Shown in pieces: positions 35,249 to 46,699 of a stretch of DNA of 64,000 nucleotides. The translations under genes were made by a program, and so were the position numbers. The stretch covers positions 1,612,001-1,676,000 of the forward strand of contig AP026538.1 in NCBI GenBank assembly GCA_026075535.2, in the 5' to 3' direction. The stretch comes from Tricholoma matsutake (Eukaryota; Basidiomycota; Agaricomycetes; Agaricales; Tricholomataceae). Each line of letters begins with the position of its first letter. Position 1 is the stretch's first letter. The notes beneath the pieces are model-generated. The model saw only the letters and a program-made list of their open reading frames with translations, had not been told where the DNA came from and made no database searches.

Positions 35249-36676
35249 ATGTCTAACAAAGATGATCTTATATTAGGGCGTCGTTCTCGGGAAAATGCCC
35301 TTTACCTTGGGCCAAGGAAGAAACCGTGAGCTCACATACAATTGCATATATATATGATCAATACCCTAACTTGAAGCATCATAGTACGCTGACAGATCCA
35401 CTGGTTCATCATGGCCATCACTCTGGTCGAACCGTACATGCATTGTGCCGCATCCATACCCTCCTCACGAATGGCATTCTGTGTGAAGTCGAACTGGCGG
35501 ATAGACCAGATGAATCATTTACTGCTGAGTGATTAACTGTATGTTATGTTCACTCATGTTTGGTGCTAACAACCTCTCCAGGGAAAGAAGAGAGTATTGG
35601 GTATATCAATTGCTTCTCCAGATGGTACCAGGACTTGAAGAGCGCCTCCTCAGCGGGTCTGAAGAAGAGATCCTTCATGTTGCTGATCTAGTTCATCATC
35701 TCTCATCCATTACACTTATGTCAGCAGTTCACTGTTAGTACCCATAGGTCCAAAAGGGTTCCTCAAACGCACAGGCTGATGATACAAAGAGTCTAAAGGG
35801 GGCGATTATTGACTGGATCACACTGAAAGGAGGATCCTTACAACCACCACTTGCCTGTAATGTCAAAGCTGATCAGGGGTTTCACCATGAGCGGACAGGT
35901 GCCTTGATATGCCCAACTAACCTGAACTGGTCAGATACTGAGTAAGTCCATCAATCCTAGATACCATGTCGGTGCTTTGATTTATGTTAGGATCAAGGAA
36001 AAACTCAGGTCTGGAGAAATTACAGCCACTGGCGATGAATGGCCCTTGTTCCTATACCATGGTTTCTCTTATAATCCCGAAGATCCTTGGAATGGCTTGT
36101 TTTGCAGTTCTCTCCTTGTCACTGTGAGTATGTCATGTTACAAGTCTGATAACGATTCAAACAACTTTTAGGCATATAAGCACATATTTACTTCACCTAG
36201 CTCTGTCAACAAGGAGCCTAGAGCCACTCAGTCTGGAAATGCAAGAATCCACGGCATGACTAGCATTACCCTTGCCTCTATCACTTATATTGCAATGCAG
36301 GTGAATGCTTCACTGACTCTCCTTTCACACTAAATGAAAAACAACAAGCAGGTTCGATTTGCCCTTTCTTCATCACCCATTTTCTCCCTATCCGATTTAG
36401 CGACCGATTCTGAACAATTTTACAACTCTGTCCTTGATCTTTTCGAGGATGTAGATGAGCAGGAGGAAGTTAATGACCTCCTTGAGTGGTGGAACAGGTA
36501 ATTACTTTTGACTAGGGATACAAATGCTAACCCATTACTTTAGGCAAATTTTCCCATCATATTCATCCCAACGGAGGCCTGCTGCTACAGACAACGTCCT
36601 GGCCAGGATCAAGCAAAGGCATCAAGCTTTGCGTGATATCAGTGCTAATCCTCATAGTGCACATTCCCAGGCCTAG
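35249..36676 (+). CDS. DUF6698-type protein, 8 exons, intact
   Basis: This family of unknown function is widespread in mushroom genomes and often lies among transposons. Eight exons join cleanly: 35249-35325, 35385-35528, 35582-35690, 35748-35941, 35991-36123, 36172-36300, 36352-36497 and 36544-36676. They total 1,065 bases, 354 residues plus TAG. Motifs in order: TDPLVHHGHHSGRTVHALCR, QLLLQMVPGLEERLLSGSEE, DDTKSLKGAIIDWITLKGG, RTGALICP, EIKEKLRSGEITATGDEWPL, YNPEDPWNGLFCSSLLVTAY, KHIFTSPSSVNKEPRATQSG, NARIHGMTSITLASITYIAM, RFALSSSPIFSLSDLATDSE and LLEWWNRQIFP. Introns are 46-59 bases, several with CTAAC branch sites; intron 3 has a weak GTTCAT donor. No stop or shift was found, so the gene may be functional. 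No catalytic motif is evident. Confidence 0.85.
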
Positions 36677-36844
36677 ACTGATTCATTCCCATCATTTGCA
36701 CCATTGTTGTGTTTATTTCTTGCTTGTACCATCCGTCACCTTGTGTATCAGCTGTCATCTTGTATATTGGAGTACATACATTGAAATGAAAAACATTGTT
36801 GTACATCTTAACCCTAGTGTGCCTATGATAAGACTAGCATAATA

Positions 36845-37081
36845 ATGGGAGCCTTTCGCAAGAAATGCAAAAGAGGCCCAAGTCTGAAGAGGAAGTTGAA
36901 CCACCCAAATAAAGACTCGCCTGAAAATGTGCAACAAGCATGGGATGCTCGGCAACATCATGAATTGGCCCAAGACTGCAGCCGATGGAGGATAGTAGAA
37001 GCAATCCGTGAGTCACCCACCTGGTTCCTAACAATGGAGCACTGGTTTGAAGGAGTGATGCATACGCCAGTTCTGAACTGA
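36845..37081 (+). CDS. Small hypothetical ORF (weak)
   Basis: A 78-residue frame, MGAFRKKCKRGPSLKRKLNH at the start and MEHWFEGVMHTPVLN at the end. Basic N-terminus, no recognised family. It could be a gene remnant or chance. Confidence 0.2.
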   Translation: MGAFRKKCKRGPSLKRKLNHPNKDSPENVQQAWDARQHHELAQDCSRWRIVEAIRESPTWFLTMEHWFEGVMHTPVLN

Positions 37082-37281
37082 ACACAAATTCTGATCAGGA
37101 TGGTCACTCTCCCTAGCCCCAAAGGCTGAAGGATGTAGGTGGTTGTCAAATTACCCCAACACAACAACACATCCAAGCCGGTGGGCCGATTGTGGGCAGT
37201 TCATGTAGGGAGAGCAATACCCACATGGCTTACAGATTTAGTAAAGGTCAAAATTCAGTGATAATCAATTGAGATCGCAAC

Positions 37282-37604
37282 AACAAAGACCCTCACCTAT
37301 TCTCCAAGGCCGATATCGATCGGTAGCCGTCAACCTCGCCCAACAATGAGTGGTCTGAAAATGAAAGCAACTCGGACAGCATCCAAAGCCAGGAAATGCC
37401 AATTGACATGGCAACTGAGGTGGTGATCACCAGGTCTATATCTTTGCTGAGCCCTCACCTATTCTCCAAGGCCAATATTGATAGGTCAACCTCCCCCAAC
37501 AATGAGTGGTCTGAAAATGAAAGCAACTCGCACAGCATCCAAAGCCAGGAAATGCCAATCGACATGGCAACTGAGGTGGCGATCACCAGGTCCTAAGGTC
37601 TATA
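37282..37604 (+). repeat. Tandem duplication, about 155 bp, two copies
   Basis: The block from CCCTCACCTATTCTCCAAGG through AACAATGAGTGGTCTGAAAA to TGGCAACTGAGGTGG occurs at 37289-37430 and again at 37448-37590 with few differences. It encodes NNEWSENESNSHSIQSQEM in one frame, possibly the tail of a lost gene. Confidence 0.85.
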
Positions 37605-37699
37605 TCTCTGCCGAGGTCTATGACCAGTAGGAGTCAACGAGGATGGTAACAAGACTACTGTCGCCTCAACCCCAAGGCAGACGTTGGTGGGCTACCGTA

Positions 37700-38160
37700 C
37701 TAAAGTAGTCGGTTCATAATCATTGCATGGATTGTGTAGTGACCCAGTGAGTCCCAGATTGTGTATGTGTCAAATACTATGATCTATCACCAATGTTACC
37801 AAATACCTAGCATTATATAGTGTGATGGACTTTACCGTCTTTCCCAGTTTGTTGTCATTGCGTAGTGACCAGGTGAGTCCGGGACTGCGCACCCGCCAAA
37901 TATCACCAATGTTACTGAGCATAATCTAGCTTTATAGCTCATGATGCTCCCGGCCCATTGATCTAACACTGCCTAGCATTATACTGTGATGCACTTTACT
38001 AACTATGCTCTGTAAATACATTGCACAACCTCCCTAAGTCGGGGACATGTGGCTGGTTAGCCCAACGGAGCCTAGGTATATCTGAATTTATAAACTACCT
38101 CGCAAGAATTGCAGCTATTATTAATTTTATACTACTTATATAACATTATAATGCAAGTTC
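37700..38160. repeat. Degenerate repeat, possible LTR remnant
   Basis: GTAGTGACCCAGTGAGTCCC with CACCAATGTTACC downstream occurs at 37737 and again, diverged, at 37864. CCTAGCATTATA..GTGATG also occurs twice. The style resembles worn Ty3-type LTRs but no clean ends were found. Confidence 0.35.
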
Positions 38161-38192
38161 AGAGTGTCACCGAAACCCTGATGTAGATAGCT

Positions 38193-38270
38193 TCAGCTGC
38201 CGCCTAGCGCGCGGCTGAGGTCATTGTGCCAGTGGGCGCTGAGCGCTGAGCGCCTAGCGCGCGGCAATCA
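38193..38270. other. GC-rich short repeat GCGCCTAGCGCGCGGC
   Basis: CGCCTAGCGCGCGGC occurs twice (near 38203 and 38250), with GAGCGCTGAGCGC between. It can fold on itself and lies about 100 bases upstream of the transporter gene. Confidence 0.6.
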
Positions 38271-38359
38271 GTTGCAACAGCTAAGTATGTTGTTTGGTCA
38301 ATCTATTTATATGAATCCTCGTTGCACTTGCTGGCCGCTGAATTGGCGAACGTCGAACT

Positions 38360-39229
38360 TTGGAAGATAGTTCGAAAACAATCCCCTTCCACCCGTCGAC
38401 ACTTCCCATTATGCATCTGAATTTCGGGAAATCGGTGGGAGTTGCATGCGCTTCATTCGCCATCACCAATATCGACGACATGTTCGTCTTGGTCACCTTC
38501 TTCTCCGAGGCAACCACCAGCAAAACTATAACTCCCCTTAAGATCGTTCTCGGACAATACATCGGATTCACAGCGATCGTCATCATCAGTTTGATTGGCT
38601 TCGGCATCTCATATGCTATTCCCACTGAACCTATCGGATTCTTTGGCTTTATGCCCCTCCTACTGGGAGTCTGGAGGTTTCTCGGTCTCTTCTACCCAAC
38701 AGAGGAAGAAGAATCAGAGTCATCCAAGATTGCCGGGATCAAAAGCACACTTAAAGTCTCGATGATCACGTTGATGAACGGGGGAGACAACATCGGGACA
38801 TACGTACCGCTATTCTCACAAGCACGGAGAGCAGAGATGGCGATATATATTGTCATATACTACATCCTGCTAGGAGTGTGGTGCCTAGTCGCTTTCCTGG
38901 TCATGAGGGAGAAGCATATTCTCGCACTGGCGAAGAAATATATGCATATGATAATACCCTTTCTCTACATCGGCCTTGGCTTGTACATCCTCATCAAATC
39001 ATCATGCTATCCATGGTCGATCCAAAAAATCAACCATTCAGTCTCCACGCATCCAGGCCAAGTCATTATGTCCGTCATCACCGTGTTTCTCCTTCTGATG
39101 TGCATCGGCACCATGTTATACTTCAAACTCAAAAAGGGACCAGCCCACCTTGCTCCCGAAATTCCTTCCGAAGGAAAGGATTCACCAACGCCAATGCACA
39201 CCGTTGATGATGCACATGTATCCGTCTAA
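38360..39229 (+). CDS. Cadmium-resistance (CadD)-type membrane transporter, intact
   Basis: Single-exon gene of 289 residues. The family (Cad transporters, first known from bacteria) moves Cd2+ or related cations out of the cell. Visible hallmarks: SFAITNIDDMFVLVTFF at about 33-48, LGQYIGFTAIVIISLIG at 64-80, GFMPLLLGVWRFLGL at 96-110, LMNGGDNIGTYVPLF at 138-152, a hydrophobic segment at 160-181 and FLYIGLGLYILIKS at 201-214. These acidic NIDD and NGGDN motifs are the family signature. A further hydrophobic segment at 234-255 extends the protein beyond the usual bacterial length. The alternative start Met18 (38411) would place the first membrane segment close to the N-terminus as in bacterial proteins. 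The gene is free of stops, unlike its neighbours. The actual ion cannot be told from sequence. Confidence 0.9.
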   Translation: MEDSSKTIPFHPSTLPIMHLNFGKSVGVACASFAITNIDDMFVLVTFFSEATTSKTITPLKIVLGQYIGFTAIVIISLIGFGISYAIPTEPIGFFGFMPLLLGVWRFLGLFYPTEEEESESSKIAGIKSTLKVSMITLMNGGDNIGTYVPLFSQARRAEMAIYIVIYYILLGVWCLVAFLVMREKHILALAKKYMHMIIPFLYIGLGLYILIKSSCYPWSIQKINHSVSTHPGQVIMSVITVFLLLMCIGTMLYFKLKKGPAHLAPEIPSEGKDSPTPMHTVDDAHVSV

Positions 39230-40045
39230 TGCTCGACATCACAAATGACCTACTCATTGCTGGTCTACTTCATCCTCCCCAATCTTCATCTACGCTTCAT
39301 CATGATGCTTCTACTTCTATTAGTCTCTCCTCCAACCCTTCTGGACACGGGATTCGGGATAGCCAATTCCTTTAGCCAACAACACTCACTATACCCCCCA
39401 AACTACCCTGCCTTGCAACACATGCATGAGCGAGCCTGTAGTAATGCACGAGGATGGCTTCAAAGCTGGTCGTATATAACTATATAGTAGTTACGCTAGC
39501 GGTCGTGACTATGGATCTCATGAACTTCTGTAGCTTGTCCAGATCTATATCCCAGTTGTAGATTTCTGAATATGTTATTGCTCGTAAATTACAACTACGT
39601 TTCTGTCGCTCTGAAACAATCAACTACCCTCGCCAGATACGCTCTTCAACATTAGCTAGATGACCATCTTTTGTAAATAGCACACCTTTCCTTCATCAAC
39701 AAATCCAACTTTTGGTTGCAGCATGTTCCCGTCTTGTCCTTTGATGCTACAGAAAGAATATGACACAGGCATCTGTTTATATGTGTGTATGAGTATAGTC
39801 TGCAAGTAAAATGCATTCGTAAGGGTAAAAATGCTCTGGAGCAGTCCCTTTGAGAATGATAATCTGATCAACCAGCCATCCAGCAGCAATTGCAACATTG
39901 CCAATATCATCACCACTCTGAAAACCCGGTAAGTTTGCCATCCCAACTCCACCAGATCATCTCATCATTTTCGTCATCGCCCACCTGCCTCACATCGCCT
40001 ACCGCCTCTCCAAACCCATCTCAACACGTCAGAGCCTCGACGTTG
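39230..40045. other. Intergenic
   Basis: No convincing gene; frames on both strands are short and unfamiliar. It separates the transporter from the RFC1 relic. Confidence 0.45.
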
Positions 40046-43000
40046 ATGATGGCACCCTCCACAAAAGTTGCGAAAATCACAAAAAATGGAGGGAAGGATA
40101 TCAGGTTGTTTTTCGGTGGTACCCCTTCAGGCAGCCAGAAGCAATTGCCAACACCGGTTCGTTGTTCATTATCTTGGGAATTGGGAATGACTGAAGCAGG
40201 TGCAAAATAGGGTTTCAAGTTTTGGAACACAACAAAAAAGTATACGATGGTGTATCTGCTTTGTCAAGGCTGGTTTGATCGCTGACCGGTAATAACGACA
40301 AGTTCGTATCAGAATCACGCTTAGGCTGTATCATTTATACTTATACAATGTATGACAGTAAATTGAAGAAAAAGCCCGTCAAGTATGGTGCCACGACCGA
40401 TTCTTAGTCACTGACTAAACACAAGTCCGCTTCCTCAAGCAAAGATGTGGTATGTGTCCGGTCAATATCTGTGATCTTCACTTCCTGATTCGTTCAATCC
40501 AGGGCTCAAGTTCAAAGGCTTCCAAACCAGCCATCTCTAGAATAGTGATCAGCGACAGCGACGATCAACCAATCTCAAGCGTAAGATAGCCGCCGCCCTC
40601 ATCTCTAGCGACGAAGAAAGTGAAGAGAAGAAACCACCTCCCAGGGAAAAGTTTGCCATTTCACCTTCAAAACTCGTCAATGGCACAGACAAACCCAAGC
40701 CACGCCCATCCACCAGTGGAGTCAAACCTAAACCAAGGACCTCGACGGGCGGGAAAACCAAAGTGAAGAAGGATGAAGATGACGAGATGGACTTTCTTGG
40801 AGATAGCAGTACTTCTGTAAGCGAGCCAGACGAGGACGAGTTGTTGCCAAGGAAGGGACAGGCTAAAGGCAAGCCTGCTACGAAAAAACCGAGACCATCC
40901 TCTGGATCATCGAAGGCTCCCGCCAAGGTCGAGAGGGACGACGAGGAGAAGGAGAAATCACCCGTGAATGGAAAGGGGAAGGCTAAAGAAGAGCCATCGA
41001 AGAAATTCAAGTTCGTTTTCGTTCGTTACCCATCGACTTACGTTTTCTGATGTCTTCCTAGCTAGGCAGCTGCTAAAGCGTCCAAATTAGCGGGTCCCGT
41101 TGCACATGGGTCAAAGGAGGTACCGGACGGTGCCCCAGATGCGCTGGCTGGGCTGTCTTTTGTCTTCACAGGCGAGCTGAGAAGCTTTTCCAGGGACGAA
41201 GCCGTGGACCTCGCGAAGCGTTTTGGAGGGTTTGTGGTTTGCTTGCTTTTGTTTTACATCCTGTTCTCTGATGCTTTTGTCCTTTCAGTCGTGTTGTCGG
41301 CCAACCATCGAGCAAGACCGATTTTGTCGTCCTGGGTGACAACGCAGGTCCGAGCAAGCTTGCTGCGATCAAGAAGCACAACCTTCGAACGATGAGCGAG
41401 GACGAGTTTTTGAACTTGATAGGGACGCGCAAGGGTTTAGGAAATGGAAAGGTCGATGAGAAGACGAAGAAGAAAACGGAGAAAGAGCAGGAGACTATTC
41501 GGCAAGCTGCGAAGGAAATGGAGAAGAGGGAGGAGAAGGGGAATTCGGCGAAGAAGGATTCTGGGAGGTTTGTCTTTCTTCCTCAGATTTTGTGTTTGAT
41601 CAAACAAGGTTAAGTTTATGACAGCTCGAAATTGACAGATCTGTCGTCGCAACTTTGGACGACAAGGTATGCCCCACAGTCGTTGAAGGAGTTCTGTGGC
41701 AACAAGGCCAGGTGGAGAAGTTGCAGCAGTGGTTCCATGACTGGTTTGTATTGCTCCCGTTTTAGTACTTCGCTAACTGACAACTCACCTGTGCTATGTA
41801 GGCCTTCGAGTTTGAAATCTGGTTTCAAGAAGCCAGGTCAATACGGAATGAACGTATTCTGTGCTGTCATGCGCCCGGAATCGGGAAGACTACCAGTGCG
41901 CATCTTTGCGCGAAATTAGAGGGCTTCACGCCGATCGAGCTCAATGCAAGTGATACATGAAGCAAAAAGGCTTGTCGAGGTAAAAATAATCTCGGAGTCT
42001 GTTACTGCGTATCGAGCTTATGCTGTGGTGGTCTAGACTGGGATGAACATCAACAATACATCGTTAGATGGATTCATTCACGGCCCTTCCGTAAGTGTCA
42101 AATCTTGCCCGGCGGGAAATAGGCTGATACGAAGAGTGACAGTCAACAAACTCCCTGGGCATAACAATTACCGATAAGACGTGTCTGATCATGGACGAAG
42201 TCGACGGGATGTCAGCTGGTGATCGTGGGGGCGTGGGGGCGCTGAACGCATTGATCAAGAAGTCGAAGGTAAGTGTTATCTTGTTGTCAACATGGTTTCT
42301 AGTGACTAAACGGTATGCAGATCCCGATAATATGTATTGGGAATGGATAGGCAGGCACAGAAGTTCAAGCCCCTCGTTGCAACTACATTTAGCCTACCTT
42401 TCCATAAGTCTGAAGTTTCAATACATTTTTCTATAATGATCTATTTAGACGATTGCATTGTAGACCGCAGGCCGCACACATAAGATCGAGGATCTTGATC
42501 GCTTTCAAATACGTTCTTTACGTTGGGAACTGGCATCGATCGTGTTATGTTCACAAGGAGAAAATGAAGGTCCCGGGCAACGTTATCGATCAGCTCATCA
42601 CCGGTGCGCAGTCCGATATTCGACAGGTCCTCAATATGTTGTTGACGTGGAAATTGTCAAGCGACAAGATGGATTTCGATGAGGGCAAGAAGCTGTTAGT
42701 TTCTTGGTTCTATTTCCGTCATCAGGAACGCCTCCCTAATAAACCCGCGCAGTGCAAAGATGAACCAGAAGTATTCCATCATGAGCCCGTTCGGCCTTAC
42801 CTCGAAGATGCTCGGACCATACCTCTTTTCGCCAACATCGAGAGAAACATTGAGAGATAAGATGGAGATATTTCCAGGACCATTCGTTCATGTCCTTGTT
42901 CATCCAGGTGAGCTGCACACTGTCAAATCCCACAAAGTCACTAACAATTGTGTACGTATAGGAAAATTGCCTCAAGACGGAGCCTGCAAAACTGCGCAAT

Positions 43001-43545
43001 ATGGAAGGTCCAGAGAGAAGGCTTTGAAATCGTTGTGGTTGATGGACCGCGCGGCGTCGTCCATCTCGGATGGAGATTTGGTGGATGCACTGATCCATGG
43101 GTTAGAATCTTATCTGCTTCTCAATTTTCCAAGACGGAAACTTAATTTGTCTTTCAGTCCCGAACAGCACTGGAGTTTGATGCCGCTACATGCTGTCTGT
43201 TCCACTGTCCGCCCAGCGGCTGCCCTTTATGGCATGGGCGCACATTACGGCGGGCCTAATGCCTGTCATTCCCCCAGTACGTCTAGTATCATTATCGTAC
43301 AATGTATTGGCTAATTCATCTGCGAAGATGGCTGGGACAGAACTCGAAGCAGTCCAAGCTGAGTCGGCAGTTGACAGATGTGCAGATCCAGATGAGGCTG
43401 AAGGTATCAGGAATGTAATAAATGTTTCTTTACAAATTACAACATGTCGGACGTGTTGTAGGAGTGGATATACTTGCTGCATAGTGAAGAAATTCACCAA
43501 TTCAGGAGGAAAGTTGGTCGGCACGGAGATGATGCTCATGCGGCA
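40046..43545 (+). pseudogene. RFC1: Replication factor C large subunit, broken
   Basis: RFC1 is the large subunit of the clamp loader that places PCNA on DNA. Order seen: KDIRLFFGG (PIP-box-like, near 40090); a Lys/Ser/Glu-rich linker with KRKIAAALISSDEESEEKKP (40580-41010); the BRCT domain GLSFVFTGELRSFSRDEAVD and KTDFVVLGDNAGPSKL (41150-41400); QLWTTRYAPQSLKEFCGNK (41645-41705); KLEGFTPIELNASDT (41915-41957); SLDGFIHGPS, ITITDKTCLIMDEVDGMSAG and LNALIKKSK (Walker B DEVD, 42180-42270); IRSRILIAFK; VPGNVIDQLITGAQSDIRQV; DRAASSISDGDLVDALIHG; and WLGQNSKQSKLSRQL (43330-43380). Breaks: frameshifts after GNK, at the P-loop (the GPP of GPPGIGKT is lost), after the TGA at 41958, and in the sequence following ICIGN. 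The C-terminus is missing. RFC1 is essential, so another copy must exist. Confidence 0.85.
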
Positions 43546-43879
43546 TGTAAGCAATTAATTCGCAGACATACTATCAAATTGGTTTCCTAGGATATAATGC
43601 GACCAGATAATTAACCATCATATACAAAACAATATGTATCCAAAACGATACTATCGAAGCGTACCCATATATAACCATGAGTCTTATCATATACTCGCCT
43701 TCCCCTTTCCTTTGCTTTTTGCCTTTTTCTTTGTTTGCTGGATGAGCTTATCGTTACTGATATCGTCCGGATTCTTCTTCTTCTCATCGTCAGATGCATC
43801 ATCTATGGCATCGTCTATCTGTCGAGTTCAAGGTAAGATTATGAAATTCAATGAGAACAACACCACTTACATCGAAGGG
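43546..43879. other. Short spacer with a lysine-rich minus-strand stretch
   Basis: On the minus strand a frame reads DDASDDEKKKNPDDISNDKL and QQTKKKAKSKGKGKA (about 43700-43815). It may belong to the PMS1 relic upstream of it as a linker, but I cannot align it. Confidence 0.3.
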
Positions 43880-44370
43880 CCTCCTCAAGGTCCGGTGTTG
43901 GCCCTCCGGCAATGATTAGGTGCCTGCAATGTCATATGTTGACTGAGAAAGGGCGAATGCCTCTTCGAGCGCAGTCTACAAAAGGGGAAATTCAGGATGG
44001 GTTAACGAGGTAGGTGATCAACACATGGTATATGAAGGTATGCCCTTTGGCAATAAGAGCGCCTTCGTTGTGTAGAAATATTTCGGGGCTGACATTGATA
44101 TTGCAGGTGTCTATGATGTTGTTAGTGCGTGAACGGAGAGGGAAGGCGAGGAAGAAGGACGGAATGATGAAATCTGCCAAAATGAATGGCACTTGGTTAG
44201 CGGTGAAGAATCGATAAACCTCGTTGAACGATTTTTGGATCTATATGCGAGATGAAGAAAAGCTTGTTTCGACGTGCACCTTGGTAAGATTACGCGGCCT
44301 CCATTGAGGTAAAAGAACTGGTGATCAGTGTCCGTCCTACCACTGGCCGAAATTTTCAAAATGAGACCCT
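43880..44370 (-). pseudogene. PMS1: PMS1 mismatch-repair (MutL family) fragment, broken
   Basis: PMS1 pairs with MLH1 as the MutL endonuclease. The minus strand reads ISASGRTDTDHQFFYLNG (about 44300-44355), then in another frame EVYRFFTANQVPFILADFII (44150-44230), then after an apparent short intron TCNINVSPE-IFLHNEGALI (44040-44110) and ALEEAFALSQSTYDIAG (about 43930-43985). This is the transducer domain part of the protein, colinear with the family. Frame changes and loss of the ATPase domain and the C-terminus show it to be a relic. It faces the broken 3' end of RFC1. Confidence 0.75.
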
Positions 44371-44638
44371 TGACGGTTCACCTTTTTGCCTGCAGAACCA
44401 GAATTAGAAGAAGAGGAAGAGTAGGAATGTGGGGGGCAGGTGTGTGCGTGATCGACATCTCAGTTTTTGTTGTGCAGGAGTGGGGAGCATGGGCAAGTGG
44501 AGTGTGATGCATGTCTTATGGACCACATGCTTGGTGGTAGTAGAGATGTCCATTGACAAGCGGCATGCATTGAAAAATTTGTATGAGAATATATCTATTT
44601 CAATCCTACCATAACCCCTGATCCAGCCCTCGTCAATC
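44371..44638. other. Intergenic
   Basis: No feature recognised beyond a short open frame. Confidence 0.4.
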
Positions 44639-45641
44639 TCAGCCTCCTCTTATAGCGCGCTCAACATTTTCAGGAGCATTTGACCTTGATGCTAGGTACC
44701 TGAACATCTCAACCTCAATTGGCTCCAGGCTTTCATCACCTGACCCAAGCTCAGAGAGAAAGCTACTCAGTCTATCCTCTGGGATGAGCGGGTGAGCAAG
44801 ATTCCGCCGGCTCTCAGCCACATCTCCCTTCGTCCTTGCAAGATTGTTTGCACAGCTGGTGATGTTTTCATCGATCTTGTGGTAGATACGTCGTGCAAAA
44901 TTCCTCGGAGGCCCTGGCTTTGTCTGGGCATAATAAAGGTCCCAGACTATGACCAAATAGTACCCTTATCAGTATTTTTACCACTCAGACTGGAGAGATC
45001 CAACATACATTTGTGAATGTTGTATAGCTCAAGTTCAGCCTTGTCAAAAGGCAACACCAGATTCCATGCAAAGGAGTCAAATGCTAGCTCAGCTGGTTAG
45101 GCAAGCAATGTGTGAGTGATAGGACTAAGCACACCACAGATCACCAAACTTGTGGTTTGCCACTTGGCCAGAACTTCTGAGTTTCCCCCTATCATCTTCT
45201 CAAGTTCATCGATCTTGGCCTGCTGAACATTGAGCATTGCTTCCTGCTTGTCAAACTTTTCTTGTACTTCTCTCCGGAACTCCTGGTTAGATGTGAGTTG
45301 TGAAATGAAGGCAGTAAGGATGAACTTACATCATGTTCGCTTTCAGGACGTGAGTAATAGACGACCGTCCCATCTTTTCCAAAGCCAGGGACAACATTGT
45401 CCACGGTGTAGAGCGACAGCTCTTTGGAGTGTGACAAACTCAAAATTTCACCCAGAGTCCTTCCTGAATGGCTGACGACAATATTGTTTTGAAGTGCATG
45501 CTGCAGGGTGCTTGCTGTTACATTCCAGTTGTATCTTTGAGAATCCAGAGATACAGCTTTCCTAAACTCCCTGATTTTCGTCTCCAATTTTTGTCTGACA
45601 AAGAGAAATTTTTGTTGTTTTAAAGGAGTCAAGCTTGGCAT
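44639..45641 (-). CDS. Hypothetical protein, 4 exons, intact
   Basis: I do not recognise a family. Exons on the minus strand: 45641-45330, 45282-45145, 45087-45009 and 44946-44639, giving 837 bases, 278 residues plus TGA. Intron 1 (47 bases) has GTAAGT and CTAACCAG and is solid; intron 3 (62 bases, GTATGT..TAG) is good; the acceptor of intron 2 (GAG at 45088) is chosen only because it keeps the frame. The start is MPSLTPLKQQKFLFVRQKLE; then STLQHALQNNIVVSHSGRTL, a likely coiled coil FRREVQEKFDKQEAMLNVQQ (residues about 105-135), FDSFAWNLVLPFDKAELELY and a helical C-terminal half with FARRIYHKIDENITSCANNL. No signal peptide or membrane segment. A soluble cytoplasmic or nuclear protein is likely. 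Confidence 0.65.
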
Positions 45642-45718
45642 GGTGGTGGTAGGTGCAATGGAAGTATTGATGTTGTGAAACGGTCGGATCCAGCTCAACC
45701 CCTCCCCAGACATGTCAC

Positions 45719-46377
45719 GTGACCAGACCGAGAAAGCACCGAAATCTAAAATCAACGAGAGATCGTGCCTCCCATAAATTAGCCAACATATTTCAGGAGA
45801 AAGTACAATATGATACCCGCGAAGATGAACGAACTCTACGATATCCTGACTTTCAATCCCGCTATCCAGACATATGTCAGAAGACTTTCGCTCAAGTTAG
45901 ATGACCGAACCGATTGACGATGTAGGAATGGCCACGCTATATCGCATCATCCCGATGTTGGGGTGGGTCTGCTACATTACTATCTACAGTGACTCAGAAC
46001 TTCCGGGCTCCTGGACCTTATTACCCGTTCCATTGAAATCAACCATCCTAAAGTGTATTCAGTCTTGTGATCTGATTGAAGTTTCCGTCTACAACTTGGG
46101 GGACTTTCCCATTACTTGTTTAGGAGGAGGTGCCCACTTGAAGGAGTTCACGCTGGTAGGATCCAATCCATCCGAGTCCGACGGCATCAACCCCATCATC
46201 ATCCTAGAGCCGTTCACATCGTCTGATGATGTACAGTTGGCGCCTGGTTCGATCCGTCTTGAACACTTGGAGTAGGGTCATTATGGAAGTATGACGACAT
46301 CGCAGTCAGCAGCCTGAGGTTGTTGAAAGCTTATCCGACTTGCTTGAAGAATTATGCATCAGCGTTTATTTATGGCG
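45719..46377 (+). pseudogene. 5' part of a leucine-rich-repeat/F-box-like gene split by the copia element
   Basis: The frame from 45901 reads LPGSWTLLPVPLKSTILKCI, SCDLIEVSVYNLGDFPITCL and GGGAHLKEFTLVGSNPSES, a style typical of mushroom F-box proteins with irregular leucine-rich repeats. After LEHLE (46275) a frameshift leads into LWKYDDIAVSSLRLLKAYPT up to the retrotransposon border. No F-box itself is seen, so the family call is tentative. The rest of the gene resumes at 51558. Confidence 0.45.
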
Positions 46378-46382
46378 TGCGT
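46378..46382 (+). other. Target site duplication of the copia element, left
   Basis: GTGCG directly before the TGTTGG start of the LTR; the same five bases follow the other LTR at 51558-51562. Confidence 0.95.
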
Positions 46383-46667
46383 GTTGGAGCAGACTATATA
46401 CGCTGCACAGTGGAAGAGACAACACGTTCCTTACAACCTACCTGGGGTTTACTTAGACTTACAGCTAGGGTTAGCAGAGGTAAGAACACTGTATTCCTAC
46501 TATGGTACAGGTTCTCCTTATATACATAATAATAAGGACATCACATGACTCAGGAATGTGTTTACCGCATGTATGTGTAGTAAGTGCAGTAGTAAGTGCA
46601 GTAACATGCGTATGCTGCATGTATTGCCTCATGTATACAGCATGCATCACTGGGATTAATTTCAACA
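46383..46667 (-). repeat. 3' LTR of the copia element (285 bp)
   Basis: TGTTGGAGCAGACTATATA at one end and TTAATTTCAACA at the other. It is 20 bases longer than the other LTR because a short stretch (AGTAAGTGCAGT and neighbours, near 46577-46610) is tandemly duplicated. Confidence 0.95.
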
Positions 46668-46679
46668 CCCCCCCTCAAA
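46668..46679 (-). other. Polypurine tract
   Basis: On the minus strand TTTGAGGGGGGG lies directly upstream of the 3' LTR, the place and composition of the plus-strand primer. Confidence 0.85.
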
Positions 46680-46699
46680 CTGTACAGCGCTCTAAGCAG

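Noticed and set aside
45084..45101. tRNA A-box-like TAGCTCAGCTGGTTAGGC
   Set aside because: No B box at tRNA distance, and it overlaps an intron of the minus-strand gene at 44639-45641; chance match to CTAACCAG splice sequence.
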